Assembly (NCBI RefSeq): GCF_003385115.1
Contig: NZ_QUNI01000002.1
Span: 528,104-592,103 of the forward strand
Length of the DNA stretch: 64,000 nt
Source: Flavobacterium aquicola
Lineage (GTDB): Bacteria > Bacteroidota > Bacteroidia > Flavobacteriales > Flavobacteriaceae
Direction: 5' to 3'
In this document: one piece after another, positions 1-8,294 of the stretch
How positions within the stretch are numbered: the stretch's first letter is position 1
How the letters are laid out: each line of letters begins with the position of its first letter
Notes under the pieces: generated by a model
What the model was told of the DNA's origin: nothing
The model's database searches: none
What the model saw: only the letters and a program-made list of their open reading frames with translations
Made by a program: the position numbers and the translations under genes

Positions 1-595
1 TCACTACATTCGGACCGGTGACAAACATATAACTGGTTTCTTCGACCATAATCGTAAAATCGGTAATTGCGGGAGAATAAACAGCTCCTCCTGCGCAGGG
101 TCCCATAATTGCAGATATTTGCGGAATCACACCACTGGCTTGTACATTTCTAAAGAAAATATCAGCATATCCGCCCAGCGAACGAACGCCTTCCTGAATA
201 CGTGCACCACCCGAATCATTCAGTCCAATCATGGGAGCACCAACTTTTACGGCCATATCCATGATTTTGCAGATTTTCTCCGCATGAGTTTCGGATAATG
301 ATCCTCCAAAAACCGTAAAATCCTGTGCAAAAACATACACCAACCGTCCATTAATAGTACCGTATCCTGTTATAACTCCATCGCCGTAATACATTTCATT
401 TTCCATTCCAAAATCGGTGGTGCGGTGGGTTACCAGCATTCCGATTTCTTCAAAAGAACCTTCATCCATCAAATAATTGATACGTTCCCTTGCGGTCAGT
501 TTTTTGCTCGAATGCTGTTTTGCAATACGTTTTATTCCTCCGCCCAAATGAGCTTCGGCAATTTTATCGTTGAGTGTTTTTATTTTGTCCTGCAT
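1..595 (-). CDS. Acyl-CoA carboxylase carboxyltransferase (beta) subunit, partial
   Basis: The frame is open from the ATG at 593-595 to the window edge, so only about the first 198 residues are present. The translation has the features of the PccB/MmdA carboxyltransferase family: an N-terminal [19 protein letters not shown] block, a [15 protein letters not shown] block, and the oxyanion-type glycine motifs [11 protein letters not shown] and [12 protein letters not shown]. The enzyme moves CO2 from carboxybiotin to an acyl-CoA, most often propionyl- or acetyl-CoA in this family. It lies downstream of the biotin carboxylase and biotin carrier genes on the same strand, so the three form one enzyme operon. 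It is separated from the carboxylase by 211 bp holding a long inverted repeat. Substrate specificity cannot be told from this fragment. Confidence 0.9.
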   Translation of the reverse strand, partial: MQDKIKTLNDKIAEAHLGGGIKRIAKQHSSKKLTARERINYLMDEGSFEEIGMLVTHRTTDFGMENEMYYGDGVITGYGTINGRLVYVFAQDFTVFGGSLSETHAEKICKIMDMAVKVGAPMIGLNDSGGARIQEGVRSLGGYADIFFRNVQASGVIPQISAIMGPCAGGAVYSPAITDFTIMVEETSYMFVTGPNVV

Positions 596-653
596 ATTTT
601 TTAACGGCTAAGTTTTTATTAATCCTTTTTGGCTAAAGCCAAATTGTTTTTTT

Positions 654-791
654 ACCATTAAGATATTAAGAAAATTAAGTTTTACTTTTCTTTATGAAAC
701 TTCATGTCTTAATGGTTCGAAAATTATTTCATCTTCTTTTTTAAAACTATTAAAGCATTAAAAAACTTAATTTTCTTAATATCTTAATGGT
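654..791. repeat. 30-bp perfect inverted repeat inside the carboxylase operon
   Basis: The arms 654-683 and 762-791 are exact reverse complements, separated by 78 bp. The spacer contains a further partial copy of one arm end (TCTTAATGGTTC at about 707-718). The structure occupies the gap between the biotin carboxylase and the carboxyltransferase, so the polycistronic RNA could fold into a long AU-rich stem there. No T-run typical of a simple terminator follows. Role unknown: mRNA processing, partial termination or a dispersed palindromic element are all possible. Confidence 0.85.
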
Positions 792-806
792 TCAAATTAT
801 TTTTTT

Positions 807-2246
807 TCAACTAGGCAGACGCACTATTTTTTGATCTTCAAAATACTGTTTCAAGGCTATTAAAGCAGCAATTTCTGCTTCCTTAGCCATTTGGATTTTC
901 AGTACGTCGGCGTTGTAATATTTCTTGACAAAATGCGTATCGAATTTGCCCGAACGAAAAGCTTCGTGTTCAAAAACAAATTTCCCAAAAGGCAAAGTCG
1001 TCTGCACGCCTTCTACTTTATAATTTTCGATAGCTTTAATCATCAGCTGAATTGCTTCTTCCCGCGTTTGTCCAAAAGTGATTAGTTTGGCCAGCATCGG
1101 GTCGTAATAAATTGGAATGTCCATGCCCTGTTCAAAACCGTTATCCACCCTAATTCCTTCGCCAACAGGCAATTGATAAACATCCAAACACCCTACACTA
1201 GGCAGGAAATCATTCAGCGGATCTTCGGCATATACTCGTAGTTCAAGCGCGTGTCCTTTTAGTTGCAAATCTTCTTGTTTTATGGTCAGTGCTTCTCCTC
1301 TTGCTACTCTGATCTGCAGTTCGACCAAATCAGTTCCGGTAATCAATTCCGTAACCGGATGCTCCACCTGCAAACGGGTATTCATTTCGAGGAAATAAAA
1401 ATTATTGTTTTCATCTAATAAAAATTCTACGGTTCCTGCTCCTAAATAATCACAAGATTTAGCTACCAAAACTGCTGCTTCTCCCATTCTTTTGCGCAGT
1501 TCCGGAGTCAAAACTGATGACGGTGCTTCTTCAACTACTTTCTGGTGACGGCGCTGAATACTGCATTCTCTTTCAAATAAATACAAAATGTTTCCGTGAC
1601 TATCTGCCATCACCTGAATTTCAATATGTCTTGGAGATGCCACATATTTTTCTATAAAAACAGAACCGTCGCCAAACGCAGCTACTGCTTCGCTTATGGC
1701 ACGATTCATTTGGAACTCAAAATCGGCTTCGGTTTCCACGACACGCATTCCTTTTCCGCCACCGCCAGCCGAAGCTTTAATCAGGATAGGAAAACCAATT
1801 GCTTTGGCAGCCTGCTTTGCTTTTTCGATATCTGTTATCGCTTCATCTATGCCAGGAACCATTGGAATATTGTATTCTTTAACAGCATCTTTGGCTGCCA
1901 GTTTGCTTCCCATGATTTTTATAGCATGTGATTTTGGACCAATAAAAATTAAGTTGTTTTTTTCTGCTTCTTCAGCAAAATCAGCATTTTCACTTAAAAA
2001 ACCATATCCGGGATGAATCGCATCAGCATTCAGGGATTTGGCTGCTTCTATAATTTTGTGTCCCAGCAAATAAGATTGGCTTGAAGGCGCTTCACCAATC
2101 CAAACGGCTTCATCAGCAAATTTCACATGCGGTGCATTCCGGTCGGCAGTCGAATAAACAGCTACCGTTTTAATACCCATTTTTTTTGCGGTTTTCATCA
2201 CCCTGATGGCAATTTCTCCTCTATTGGCGACTAATATCTTTTGCAT
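807..2246 (-). CDS. accC: Biotin carboxylase subunit of acyl-CoA carboxylase
   Basis: ATP-dependent carboxylation of protein-bound biotin, the first half-reaction of acetyl-/propionyl-CoA carboxylase, in the cytoplasm. About 479 residues, normal for AccC. The protein opens with MQKILVANRGEIAIRV, the classic N-terminus. It carries the ATP-grasp glycine loop GGGGKGM (near residue 161) and the catalytic stretch EMNTRLQVEHPVTE (near 290). A longer frame begins at 2264, but that start overlaps the upstream gene by 14 bp and adds only six residues. The ATG at 2246 gives the family N-terminus and a 4-bp gap, so it is preferred. It is co-transcribed with the biotin carrier (upstream) and the carboxyltransferase (downstream). 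Clustering with a PccB-like subunit suggests propionyl-CoA as a possible substrate. Confidence 0.93.
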   Translation of the reverse strand: MQKILVANRGEIAIRVMKTAKKMGIKTVAVYSTADRNAPHVKFADEAVWIGEAPSSQSYLLGHKIIEAAKSLNADAIHPGYGFLSENADFAEEAEKNNLIFIGPKSHAIKIMGSKLAAKDAVKEYNIPMVPGIDEAITDIEKAKQAAKAIGFPILIKASAGGGGKGMRVVETEADFEFQMNRAISEAVAAFGDGSVFIEKYVASPRHIEIQVMADSHGNILYLFERECSIQRRHQKVVEEAPSSVLTPELRKRMGEAAVLVAKSCDYLGAGTVEFLLDENNNFYFLEMNTRLQVEHPVTELITGTDLVELQIRVARGEALTIKQEDLQLKGHALELRVYAEDPLNDFLPSVGCLDVYQLPVGEGIRVDNGFEQGMDIPIYYDPMLAKLITFGQTREEAIQLMIKAIENYKVEGVQTTLPFGKFVFEHEAFRSGKFDTHFVKKYYNADVLKIQMAKEAEIAALIALKQYFEDQKIVRLPS

Positions 2247-2250
2247 AATT

Positions 2251-2736
2251 TTACTCAAATTCAATTAATAACTGTCCTTTTTCCACCGCTTCTCCAGTCT
2301 TTACAGAAATGGATTTAATCACACCGTCACGGGGCGAAAGAAAACTGTTCTCCATTTTCATCGCACTCAGAATAATTAAATTGTCATTCTCTTTTACGGT
2401 TTGACCAATAGTAACACTGATTTCCAAAATCAGTCCCGGCATGGGCGCTTTGATTGCGTTTACCTGTTTTGCTGACCCAACCTCAAATCCCATTTCCTTA
2501 ATCAAAATATCCAACGGATTTGAAATTGCAACAATATAATTAGTGTTATTTACCTTAACAGTATAGCGTTTATGATTAAAATCCGATGAAATTATTTCAG
2601 CTTTATAAGGTAAGTTTTGATGCAGAATATGAAATTCATTTACTCCAGTAGGAACTGCATCCAATGAGGAAAAGCTTTCTTTTTCAAAATCAAAATGGAA
2701 AGCATCATTAACGGTTACTTTGTAATTCGAACTCAT
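2251..2736 (-). CDS. Biotin carboxyl carrier protein (biotin/lipoyl attachment domain)
   Basis: A 161-residue carrier whose C-terminal half (about 92-161) is a biotinyl domain. The attachment motif is AMKMEN with the biotinylated lysine at K127. It is preceded by the KAPMPGLI strand and followed by the PRDGVIKSISVKTGEAVEKGQ hairpin. The N-terminal 90 residues resemble the carrier-linker region of PCC/OadA-type proteins rather than short AccB. It is the first gene of the three-gene carboxylase operon and ends 4 bp before the preferred biotin carboxylase start, consistent with translational coupling. It shuttles carboxybiotin between the two catalytic subunits. Confidence 0.9.
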   Translation of the reverse strand: MSSNYKVTVNDAFHFDFEKESFSSLDAVPTGVNEFHILHQNLPYKAEIISSDFNHKRYTVKVNNTNYIVAISNPLDILIKEMGFEVGSAKQVNAIKAPMPGLILEISVTIGQTVKENDNLIILSAMKMENSFLSPRDGVIKSISVKTGEAVEKGQLLIEFE

Positions 2737-2889
2737 TCATTTTTATTTTAGTTTAGTAAAAATAACAAAAGAAAACGTTTTCGTGAATAAAAAACAAAGA
2801 TTTAGGGAAAATCCTTTAAAGTGATGTTTTTAAGGCATGTCTGCATTATAAGTTTAGAAGACAAAATATTGATTAAATACCAAAAAAAA

Positions 2890-2907
2890 ATCCTGCTAAA
2901 ACAGGAT
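2890..2907 (-). terminator. Short hairpin terminator after the 3032-3820 gene
   Basis: The 6-bp stem ATCCTG/CAGGAT has a 6-nt loop. On the minus strand it is followed by a run of eight T (plus-strand A at 2882-2889). It would end transcription of the outer-membrane protein gene before the carboxylase operon. The stem is short, so confidence is moderate. Confidence 0.55.
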
Positions 2908-3031
2908 CTGTAATTTTTTAAAAATTGGTTTATTGATAAGATTAGTGTTAATTAATTCGTCTTCAACTAATTGAAGACCTTTTAATTGAGTTTCGCTTAT
3001 AAAATCATCCGAAAAATGATATTATATTTCG

Positions 3032-3820
3032 CTATTCAAGATAAAAAATATATCCAAAATTAATTCCAACCTGCCAGTCGCTGTATTTATTTTCAGTAAA
3101 TATTTCTTTATTGGGATTTAAACCATCTACCCAATCTGAAGCAAAATATTGAAGGCGTCCTTCAACCAGTAAGTCAGACATATTATTGAGTTTATAGCGG
3201 GCTCCTACACCAGAAACGATAGACCATGTACTATTGCTTTCTGTTGAAAAACCATACGAATGCCCATCTGAAGGAATTAAATATTTAGGAAAAGTAGCTT
3301 CTAGAGTTCCCAATTCCCCCATTGCTGAAGTGGATTTTGTATTGTAAAAATTATACTGAATCCCAAAACTTATATAGGGAGAAAAGGCACCTACACTATG
3401 TTCAAAATCGTGAATTCTATTAAATGGAAAATATTCTATTTGTGCTCCTAGATTTAAAATTGAAGATTTACCTTCCATTGCTCTTAGTTGCTGTTTTCCT
3501 AAACTATTTCCATTTTCCGCCCATTCACCAAAATGATTCAATTTGGTTTGATTAAAAGATAATTCGGAGCGCACTTTAAAATGTTCATTGAAATAAGCAC
3601 TGCTCATTGATTTGGATGAAAAATTGATATAATGCACCAAACCAACACCAAAACCAGTGTTGCCATAACTAGAGGAAGCATCATTTCTTTGACCATAGTC
3701 AGATTTCATAACACTAGGTCCAAAAAAAACACCAACTTCATGTGCCAATGATGTTTGTGCTGCAGAAAAATTAAGAAAACTAAAAAAAGTAATAAAAAAA
3801 CAAATGTAATTTTTGGACAT
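3032..3820 (-). CDS. Outer-membrane beta-barrel protein of unknown function
   Basis: 262 residues. An N-terminal signal peptide (hydrophobic 5-20, cleavage near AAQ) is followed by alternating aromatic and polar strands (EIGYFPF-, SPYISFGIQYNFYN-, YKLNNMSDLLVEGRLQYFASD-like segments). The C-terminus WQVGINFGYIFYLE has the aromatic-rich terminal strand of outer-membrane barrels. Such porin-like proteins of the OmpW/PorT-like superfamily are common in Bacteroidota, but no specific family was recognised. It stands alone, with 295 bp to the carboxylase operon downstream and 321 bp to the transpeptidase upstream, and probably has its own promoter. Substrate or partner unknown. Confidence 0.6.
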   Translation of the reverse strand: MSKNYICFFITFFSFLNFSAAQTSLAHEVGVFFGPSVMKSDYGQRNDASSSYGNTGFGVGLVHYINFSSKSMSSAYFNEHFKVRSELSFNQTKLNHFGEWAENGNSLGKQQLRAMEGKSSILNLGAQIEYFPFNRIHDFEHSVGAFSPYISFGIQYNFYNTKSTSAMGELGTLEATFPKYLIPSDGHSYGFSTESNSTWSIVSGVGARYKLNNMSDLLVEGRLQYFASDWVDGLNPNKEIFTENKYSDWQVGINFGYIFYLE

Positions 3821-4141
3821 TCAGTGACTAATTTTATTATCGATTCAACTTTACTCTATAAGCTGAAAATTCATTTATTATTCGTAAACAAATGAATTTC
3901 AATGCGCAAATAGAACAACTTAATAACTTAATAAAAATTAAAGTCGTTTAATGGGTGTTTTTATAGGTTAAATGCAATTTTTTAAAATAGAAAGATGTAT
4001 AATATTACAATATACTGATTACTAACAACATGGCTAATTTTTCGTTATTGATTTAAAAAAATAAAACTTTCTATTACATTCTGAAAGTAGAATATAGCTA
4101 AAATCGCAGCAATATAATTTTCTTATTACAAAATACTACAA
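3821..4141. other. Intergenic region, 321 bp, no gene seen
   Basis: Very AT-rich spacer between the transpeptidase end and the start of the barrel gene. No convincing reading frame, hairpin terminator or repeat was found. It should contain the promoter of the barrel gene, but no clean TAnnTTTG box was identified. Confidence 0.5.
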
Positions 4142-5722
4142 TTATTTTTCGGTTAATAATTTGATCAAACTTTCGTCTCTTTGATAAACATCATCATAAA
4201 AATTCACATTTCCATTTCTATCTACCCAAGCGGTAAAATAACCAATGTAAACAGGAACCTTCTTTTTCAGCGTATACCACTTTTCTTTCCCGGCATGCAT
4301 TGCCTTATCAATACGCTCAGGTGTCCAAGAAGGATCGTTTTTTAGCAGTTCGACAGCTAATTCTTTTGGTTTTGCTACGCGAACGCAGCCATGACTAAAT
4401 GCTCTGTTTTCTCTTTCAAACAAACTTTTAGCTGGCGTATCATGAAAATAAATATTATTAGAGTTTGGGAATAAAAACTTCACCAATCCTAATGAATTAT
4501 TTTTTCCTGGCAGCTGGCGAACTTGCCCATTGTTCCATTCTAACTGTTTTTTAGCTAAATAATCTTTATCCTTTGCCATTCCTGGTTTTATCTCCTGATT
4601 GATGATACTTTGAGGAATCACCCAATAAGGACTAAAAACAATATACTGCATCATACCACTAAAAATAACGGTTTTTGTCATGGCTTTTCCCACTACAACC
4701 GGCGAAATAAAACTGATTTCTCCATCCCGAATCACATATAATTTAAACTCAGGTATATTAACTTCGATAAATTCTTTGCCTTTTTCCAATTCGGGATCAA
4801 TCCATCGGCAGCGTTCCATATTTACGATAATCGTTTTAATTCTATCAGAAACGTTAACATTCATTTCTTTAATATGTTCTGGCAAGATTATATTTTTCGG
4901 TGTTTTTCCATGATGCAGTTCGTAGTTTTTAACGGCCGAAATTAAAACCGTATCGCAGACAGCACTTTTACTATTTTCTTTAAGATCTCCTGTGATATAA
5001 AGCCTTTCCCTAATTTGAGCTATTCCAACAGCCGAATCCCCTAACTTGAAGTTTTTAAAATCATTGCTAACTTCAATTGCTTTCCATCCGCCATTTTTTT
5101 CTATTTCTCTATATTGCTTAAGTACTTCGCGCAGTTTGTAATATTGGCTGAACATTTTATTTTTCTTACTATCACTAATCGCAGAATTGTGAAAAATAGA
5201 ATCTGAAAACACTTGATAATTCAGCTTTTTTCGAGGTAGAAGCCATTCTAATGATTGTGTGGTTTTTTCATCAAATCCGTGAAATACCTTTTCAGCATAA
5301 TAAAAGTATAAATTGGTAATCATCAAATCGGTGTCAATTTGTGAAAGTTTATTTTCTAAAGTACGTTCGAAAACCTGATTAATTTTTTCATTATACGGAA
5401 AACTGGCTTTCAGTCCTTCATCTGGCAAACCTCTATATTTATTAAATAAAGTATTTCCAAACTCGACGACTCCTTTATTATCCAGCCACAATTGTTTTGT
5501 CCCCTGTTTCTTATACAGTTTAAAAACTTCTGCTTGATAAAGAGCAAGCTTTGGATAAGTTTGATAAAATTTAGAAATTGTATTACTGTCAATTGCAATT
5601 TTGAGTTCTGCAGTTTCTTTTTGTAAAGGCTTTTTTAAAATTATTGTGTCTTTATTTGTCTTATTACATGAAATCGTAATTATAACAAACGATAATATCA
5701 AGAATTTGGAAAAAGATTTCAT
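4142..5722 (-). CDS. L,D-transpeptidase (YcbB/LdtD-like) lipoprotein
   Basis: 526 residues. The N-terminus has a lipoprotein-type signal with the acceptor Cys at 19 (ITISC), so the enzyme is probably anchored in the periplasm. The C-terminal YkuD domain carries the catalytic motif SHGCVRV with nucleophile C446 and upstream His in IYFHDTPAKSLF. The PQSIINQEI capping region and the preceding peptidoglycan-binding-like region (about 230-290) match the YcbB (LdtD) architecture. It would make 3-3 cross-links in peptidoglycan or attach proteins to it. It is monocistronic as far as can be seen. Confidence 0.85.
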   Translation of the reverse strand: MKSFSKFLILSFVIITISCNKTNKDTIILKKPLQKETAELKIAIDSNTISKFYQTYPKLALYQAEVFKLYKKQGTKQLWLDNKGVVEFGNTLFNKYRGLPDEGLKASFPYNEKINQVFERTLENKLSQIDTDLMITNLYFYYAEKVFHGFDEKTTQSLEWLLPRKKLNYQVFSDSIFHNSAISDSKKNKMFSQYYKLREVLKQYREIEKNGGWKAIEVSNDFKNFKLGDSAVGIAQIRERLYITGDLKENSKSAVCDTVLISAVKNYELHHGKTPKNIILPEHIKEMNVNVSDRIKTIIVNMERCRWIDPELEKGKEFIEVNIPEFKLYVIRDGEISFISPVVVGKAMTKTVIFSGMMQYIVFSPYWVIPQSIINQEIKPGMAKDKDYLAKKQLEWNNGQVRQLPGKNNSLGLVKFLFPNSNNIYFHDTPAKSLFERENRAFSHGCVRVAKPKELAVELLKNDPSWTPERIDKAMHAGKEKWYTLKKKVPVYIGYFTAWVDRNGNVNFYDDVYQRDESLIKLLTEK

Positions 5723-5948
5723 ATTCAGATTATTTTCAATAAAAATAGTGAAGTTTTAAGTGAACAAACAACCTTTAAATATTAAATCCTAATCAAATAT
5801 TTTAAAATACGGGTTATCAGTTAGTTTACCAGTATTTTTCCTGTTTATAATTAAAGTAATTGAGAGAAAAACACAAACTCCTTAACAAGCAGTCAACATT
5901 AACAAATGTGATTTTTATTTTTGGAAACAAAAAAAAAACTGAGAAGCA

Positions 5949-8147
5949 CTACAACACCAACAGTCCAAATTCTCTCAAAGTGTTTACTGGTTTCGAATAC
6001 CAAAAGAGTTCAAAGTTTTCTAATTGAGTTTCAAAATCGGCTTTTACTTCCTGAAACAAATAGGTTTTCGTGTTTGAAACTGAAAGTTTTTGTATCATTC
6101 CAGCCAGCCATTCCCCTTCTAATCTGTTTGTTTGAATGACAAAGCTTTCCTTTTTATCGTGGAAAGTCAAAGTCATCATTTCCCATGAATTTCCTTTTTT
6201 GGATTTGGTAAAATATTCTATTGAAGGTTTTCCGCCCAGCCAAACTATTTTTGCAGTGGCTTTTATATTGAAATCAGTTTCTTCATGCAAAGCGTCAGAA
6301 ATAAAATCGGGATGTATTTTAGTCTTCGGAATTTTAAAATCAAACCACTCCTGAAGCTCATACTCAAAACAGATTCCGTGCATAAAATTGAACAAGGATT
6401 TCTTGAGTCCGAAGCTAAATTTATCGTGGTCGATGCCAGTTGAATCAATAAAATTAATATCATTATTGGCAAAAATATTCCCTAACCCCTCCAAAGAAGG
6501 AGAAGTGGGAATAGCTCCATATTGCTCCGGAAACATTCCTACCGGACTGTGAGCCGTCATCGCAAATTGATGCCAAAATCCAGATTGCAGTACACCAGCA
6601 TCAAACAACTGACGTACCATTTCGAGACTATCAACTGTTTCCTGAACCGTCTGGGTTGGATAACCATACATCAAATATGCGTGAACCATTACTCCTGCTT
6701 CTGTAAAATTGCGGGTGACTTTGGCCACTTGCTCTACGGTTACGCCTTTGTCTATGAGTTTCAGTAATCGGTCTGAAGCTACTTCGAGTCCACCAGAAAC
6801 GGCTATACAGCCCGAAGCTTTTAACAGTAAACATAGATCTTGGGTAAAACTTTTTTCGAATCGAATGTTTGTCCACCACGTTACTGCCAGTTTTCTGCGA
6901 AGAATTTCGAAAGCCAAAGCACGCATCAAAGCTGGCGGAGCAGCTTCATCAACATAATGAAAACCAGTTTCACCAGTTTGGGCAATCATTTCCTCCATTC
7001 GGTCGCACAGCAAACTCGCAGCAACAGGTTCGTAAACCTTTATATAATCTAATGAAATATCGCAAAAAGTACATTTTCCCCAATAACAGCCGTGTGCCAT
7101 CGTGAGTTTATTCCAGCGTCCATCACTCCACAATCGATGCATTGGATTCACAATTTCGATAACCGAAATGTATTTATCTAAAAGCAGATCCGAATAATCG
7201 GGCGTTCCCACTTGCGATTGTTTATAATCATGCTGCGTGGAATTATTTTTATAAACTACTTTTCCTTCTTCTAAAAGAAAAGTTCTTTTATATGAATTAT
7301 GATTTGGACTTTCAATATTGGCAATTAATTCTTCAATAGGCGTTTCACCGTCATCCAAAGTAATGTAGTCGAAAAATTCAAAAACTCTTGCGTCCGATAA
7401 TGAACGTAATTCAGTATTTGGGAAACCGCCACCCATCGAAACCTTTATGTCCGGATGATGCTTTTTCACCCATTGTGCCGAGCGAAAAGCGGCGTATAAA
7501 TTCCCCGGAAACGGAACCGAAATCAAGAATAATGTCGGCTGAATAGTTTCTATCCTCTCTTTTAAAATCGAAAGAAGAATACTATCTATGTAAGTTGGCT
7601 CCTTTTGCAAAGCTTCATACAATTCATCAAAAGAATTTGCGCTTCGTCCCAGTCTTTCCGCATATCGGCTGAAGCCAAAGTTTTCATCGACACATTCCAC
7701 TATAAAATCGGAGATATCTTCGAGATATAAAGTAGCCAAGTGTTTGGCTTTGTCCTGAGTTCCCATTGTTCCAAAAGCCCAATCCAATTCTTCCAGCTGT
7801 GCAAATCTAGACGCTTCGGGCAGGAAATCTTCCTGACAGATTTGGAGTGCCAATGTTGGATTTTTTCCCTGCAAAAAAGCTATAACCGAATCGATGGTTT
7901 TAATGTATTCGTCCTGCAACGCAAAAATACGTTTACAGTTGTCGGTTATTGGCTGCTGACTGTTGGATTGAAACAAGTTTGTCAATCCTTCTTTTGAGAA
8001 TAATTTCAAAATCACTTCTATTCCTAAATCTGCCTGAACCGACTCAATATTTTTCGTATTCAGAAACCCTTTAATATAAGCTGTTGCAGGATACGGAGTA
8101 TTCAGCTGGGTAAACGGCGGCGTGATGAGGAAAAGTTTTGGTTTCAA
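5949..8147 (-). CDS. B12-binding-domain-type radical SAM protein
   Basis: 732 residues. The N-terminal third (about 200-270) has a cobalamin-binding-like Rossmann region (KVSMGGGFPNTELR, TLDDGETPIEEL), as in B12-dependent radical SAM enzymes. The radical SAM domain follows, with cluster cysteines C354, C359 and C362 in GCYWGKCTFC. This spacing is Cx4Cx2C rather than the usual Cx3Cx2C. Later segments SGGLEVASDRLLKLIDKGVTV and YLMYGYPTQT are typical of the TIM-barrel SAM-binding core. Substrate unknown; methylation, ring rearrangement or lipid modification are all possible. Single gene; a -7 promoter-like box (TAttTTTG on the minus strand) lies at 8167-8174, just upstream of the ATG. Confidence 0.8.
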   Translation of the reverse strand: MKPKLFLITPPFTQLNTPYPATAYIKGFLNTKNIESVQADLGIEVILKLFSKEGLTNLFQSNSQQPITDNCKRIFALQDEYIKTIDSVIAFLQGKNPTLALQICQEDFLPEASRFAQLEELDWAFGTMGTQDKAKHLATLYLEDISDFIVECVDENFGFSRYAERLGRSANSFDELYEALQKEPTYIDSILLSILKERIETIQPTLFLISVPFPGNLYAAFRSAQWVKKHHPDIKVSMGGGFPNTELRSLSDARVFEFFDYITLDDGETPIEELIANIESPNHNSYKRTFLLEEGKVVYKNNSTQHDYKQSQVGTPDYSDLLLDKYISVIEIVNPMHRLWSDGRWNKLTMAHGCYWGKCTFCDISLDYIKVYEPVAASLLCDRMEEMIAQTGETGFHYVDEAAPPALMRALAFEILRRKLAVTWWTNIRFEKSFTQDLCLLLKASGCIAVSGGLEVASDRLLKLIDKGVTVEQVAKVTRNFTEAGVMVHAYLMYGYPTQTVQETVDSLEMVRQLFDAGVLQSGFWHQFAMTAHSPVGMFPEQYGAIPTSPSLEGLGNIFANNDINFIDSTGIDHDKFSFGLKKSLFNFMHGICFEYELQEWFDFKIPKTKIHPDFISDALHEETDFNIKATAKIVWLGGKPSIEYFTKSKKGNSWEMMTLTFHDKKESFVIQTNRLEGEWLAGMIQKLSVSNTKTYLFQEVKADFETQLENFELFWYSKPVNTLREFGLLVL

Positions 8148-8166
8148 AAGTGAGATTGTTTTTTTG

Positions 8167-8174
8167 CAAAAATA
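8167..8174 (-). promoter_or_regulatory. Possible -7 box of the radical SAM gene
   Basis: The minus strand reads TATTTTTG, a full match to the Bacteroidota TAnnTTTG element, 19 bp from the start codon. A -33 TTG at ideal spacing was not found. Confidence 0.4.
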
Positions 8175-8247
8175 CGGGATATTTAGTGACTTTTCAGTAA
8201 AAGATTTTTTAGAGCTACAATAGAATTTGGAACTGTAATTTACAGCA

Positions 8248-8274
8248 TTGTTTGTAGATATTTAATTACATTTG
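8248..8274 (+). promoter_or_regulatory. Probable Bacteroidota promoter for the type IX secreted protein
   Basis: TTG at 8248-8250 is followed after 16 bp by TACATTTG at 8267-8274, matching the TTG/TAnnTTTG consensus. Transcription would start about 8280, leaving a very short leader before the ATG at 8295. Confidence 0.5.
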
Positions 8275-8294
8275 TAGCAATCCAAATCATGCTG

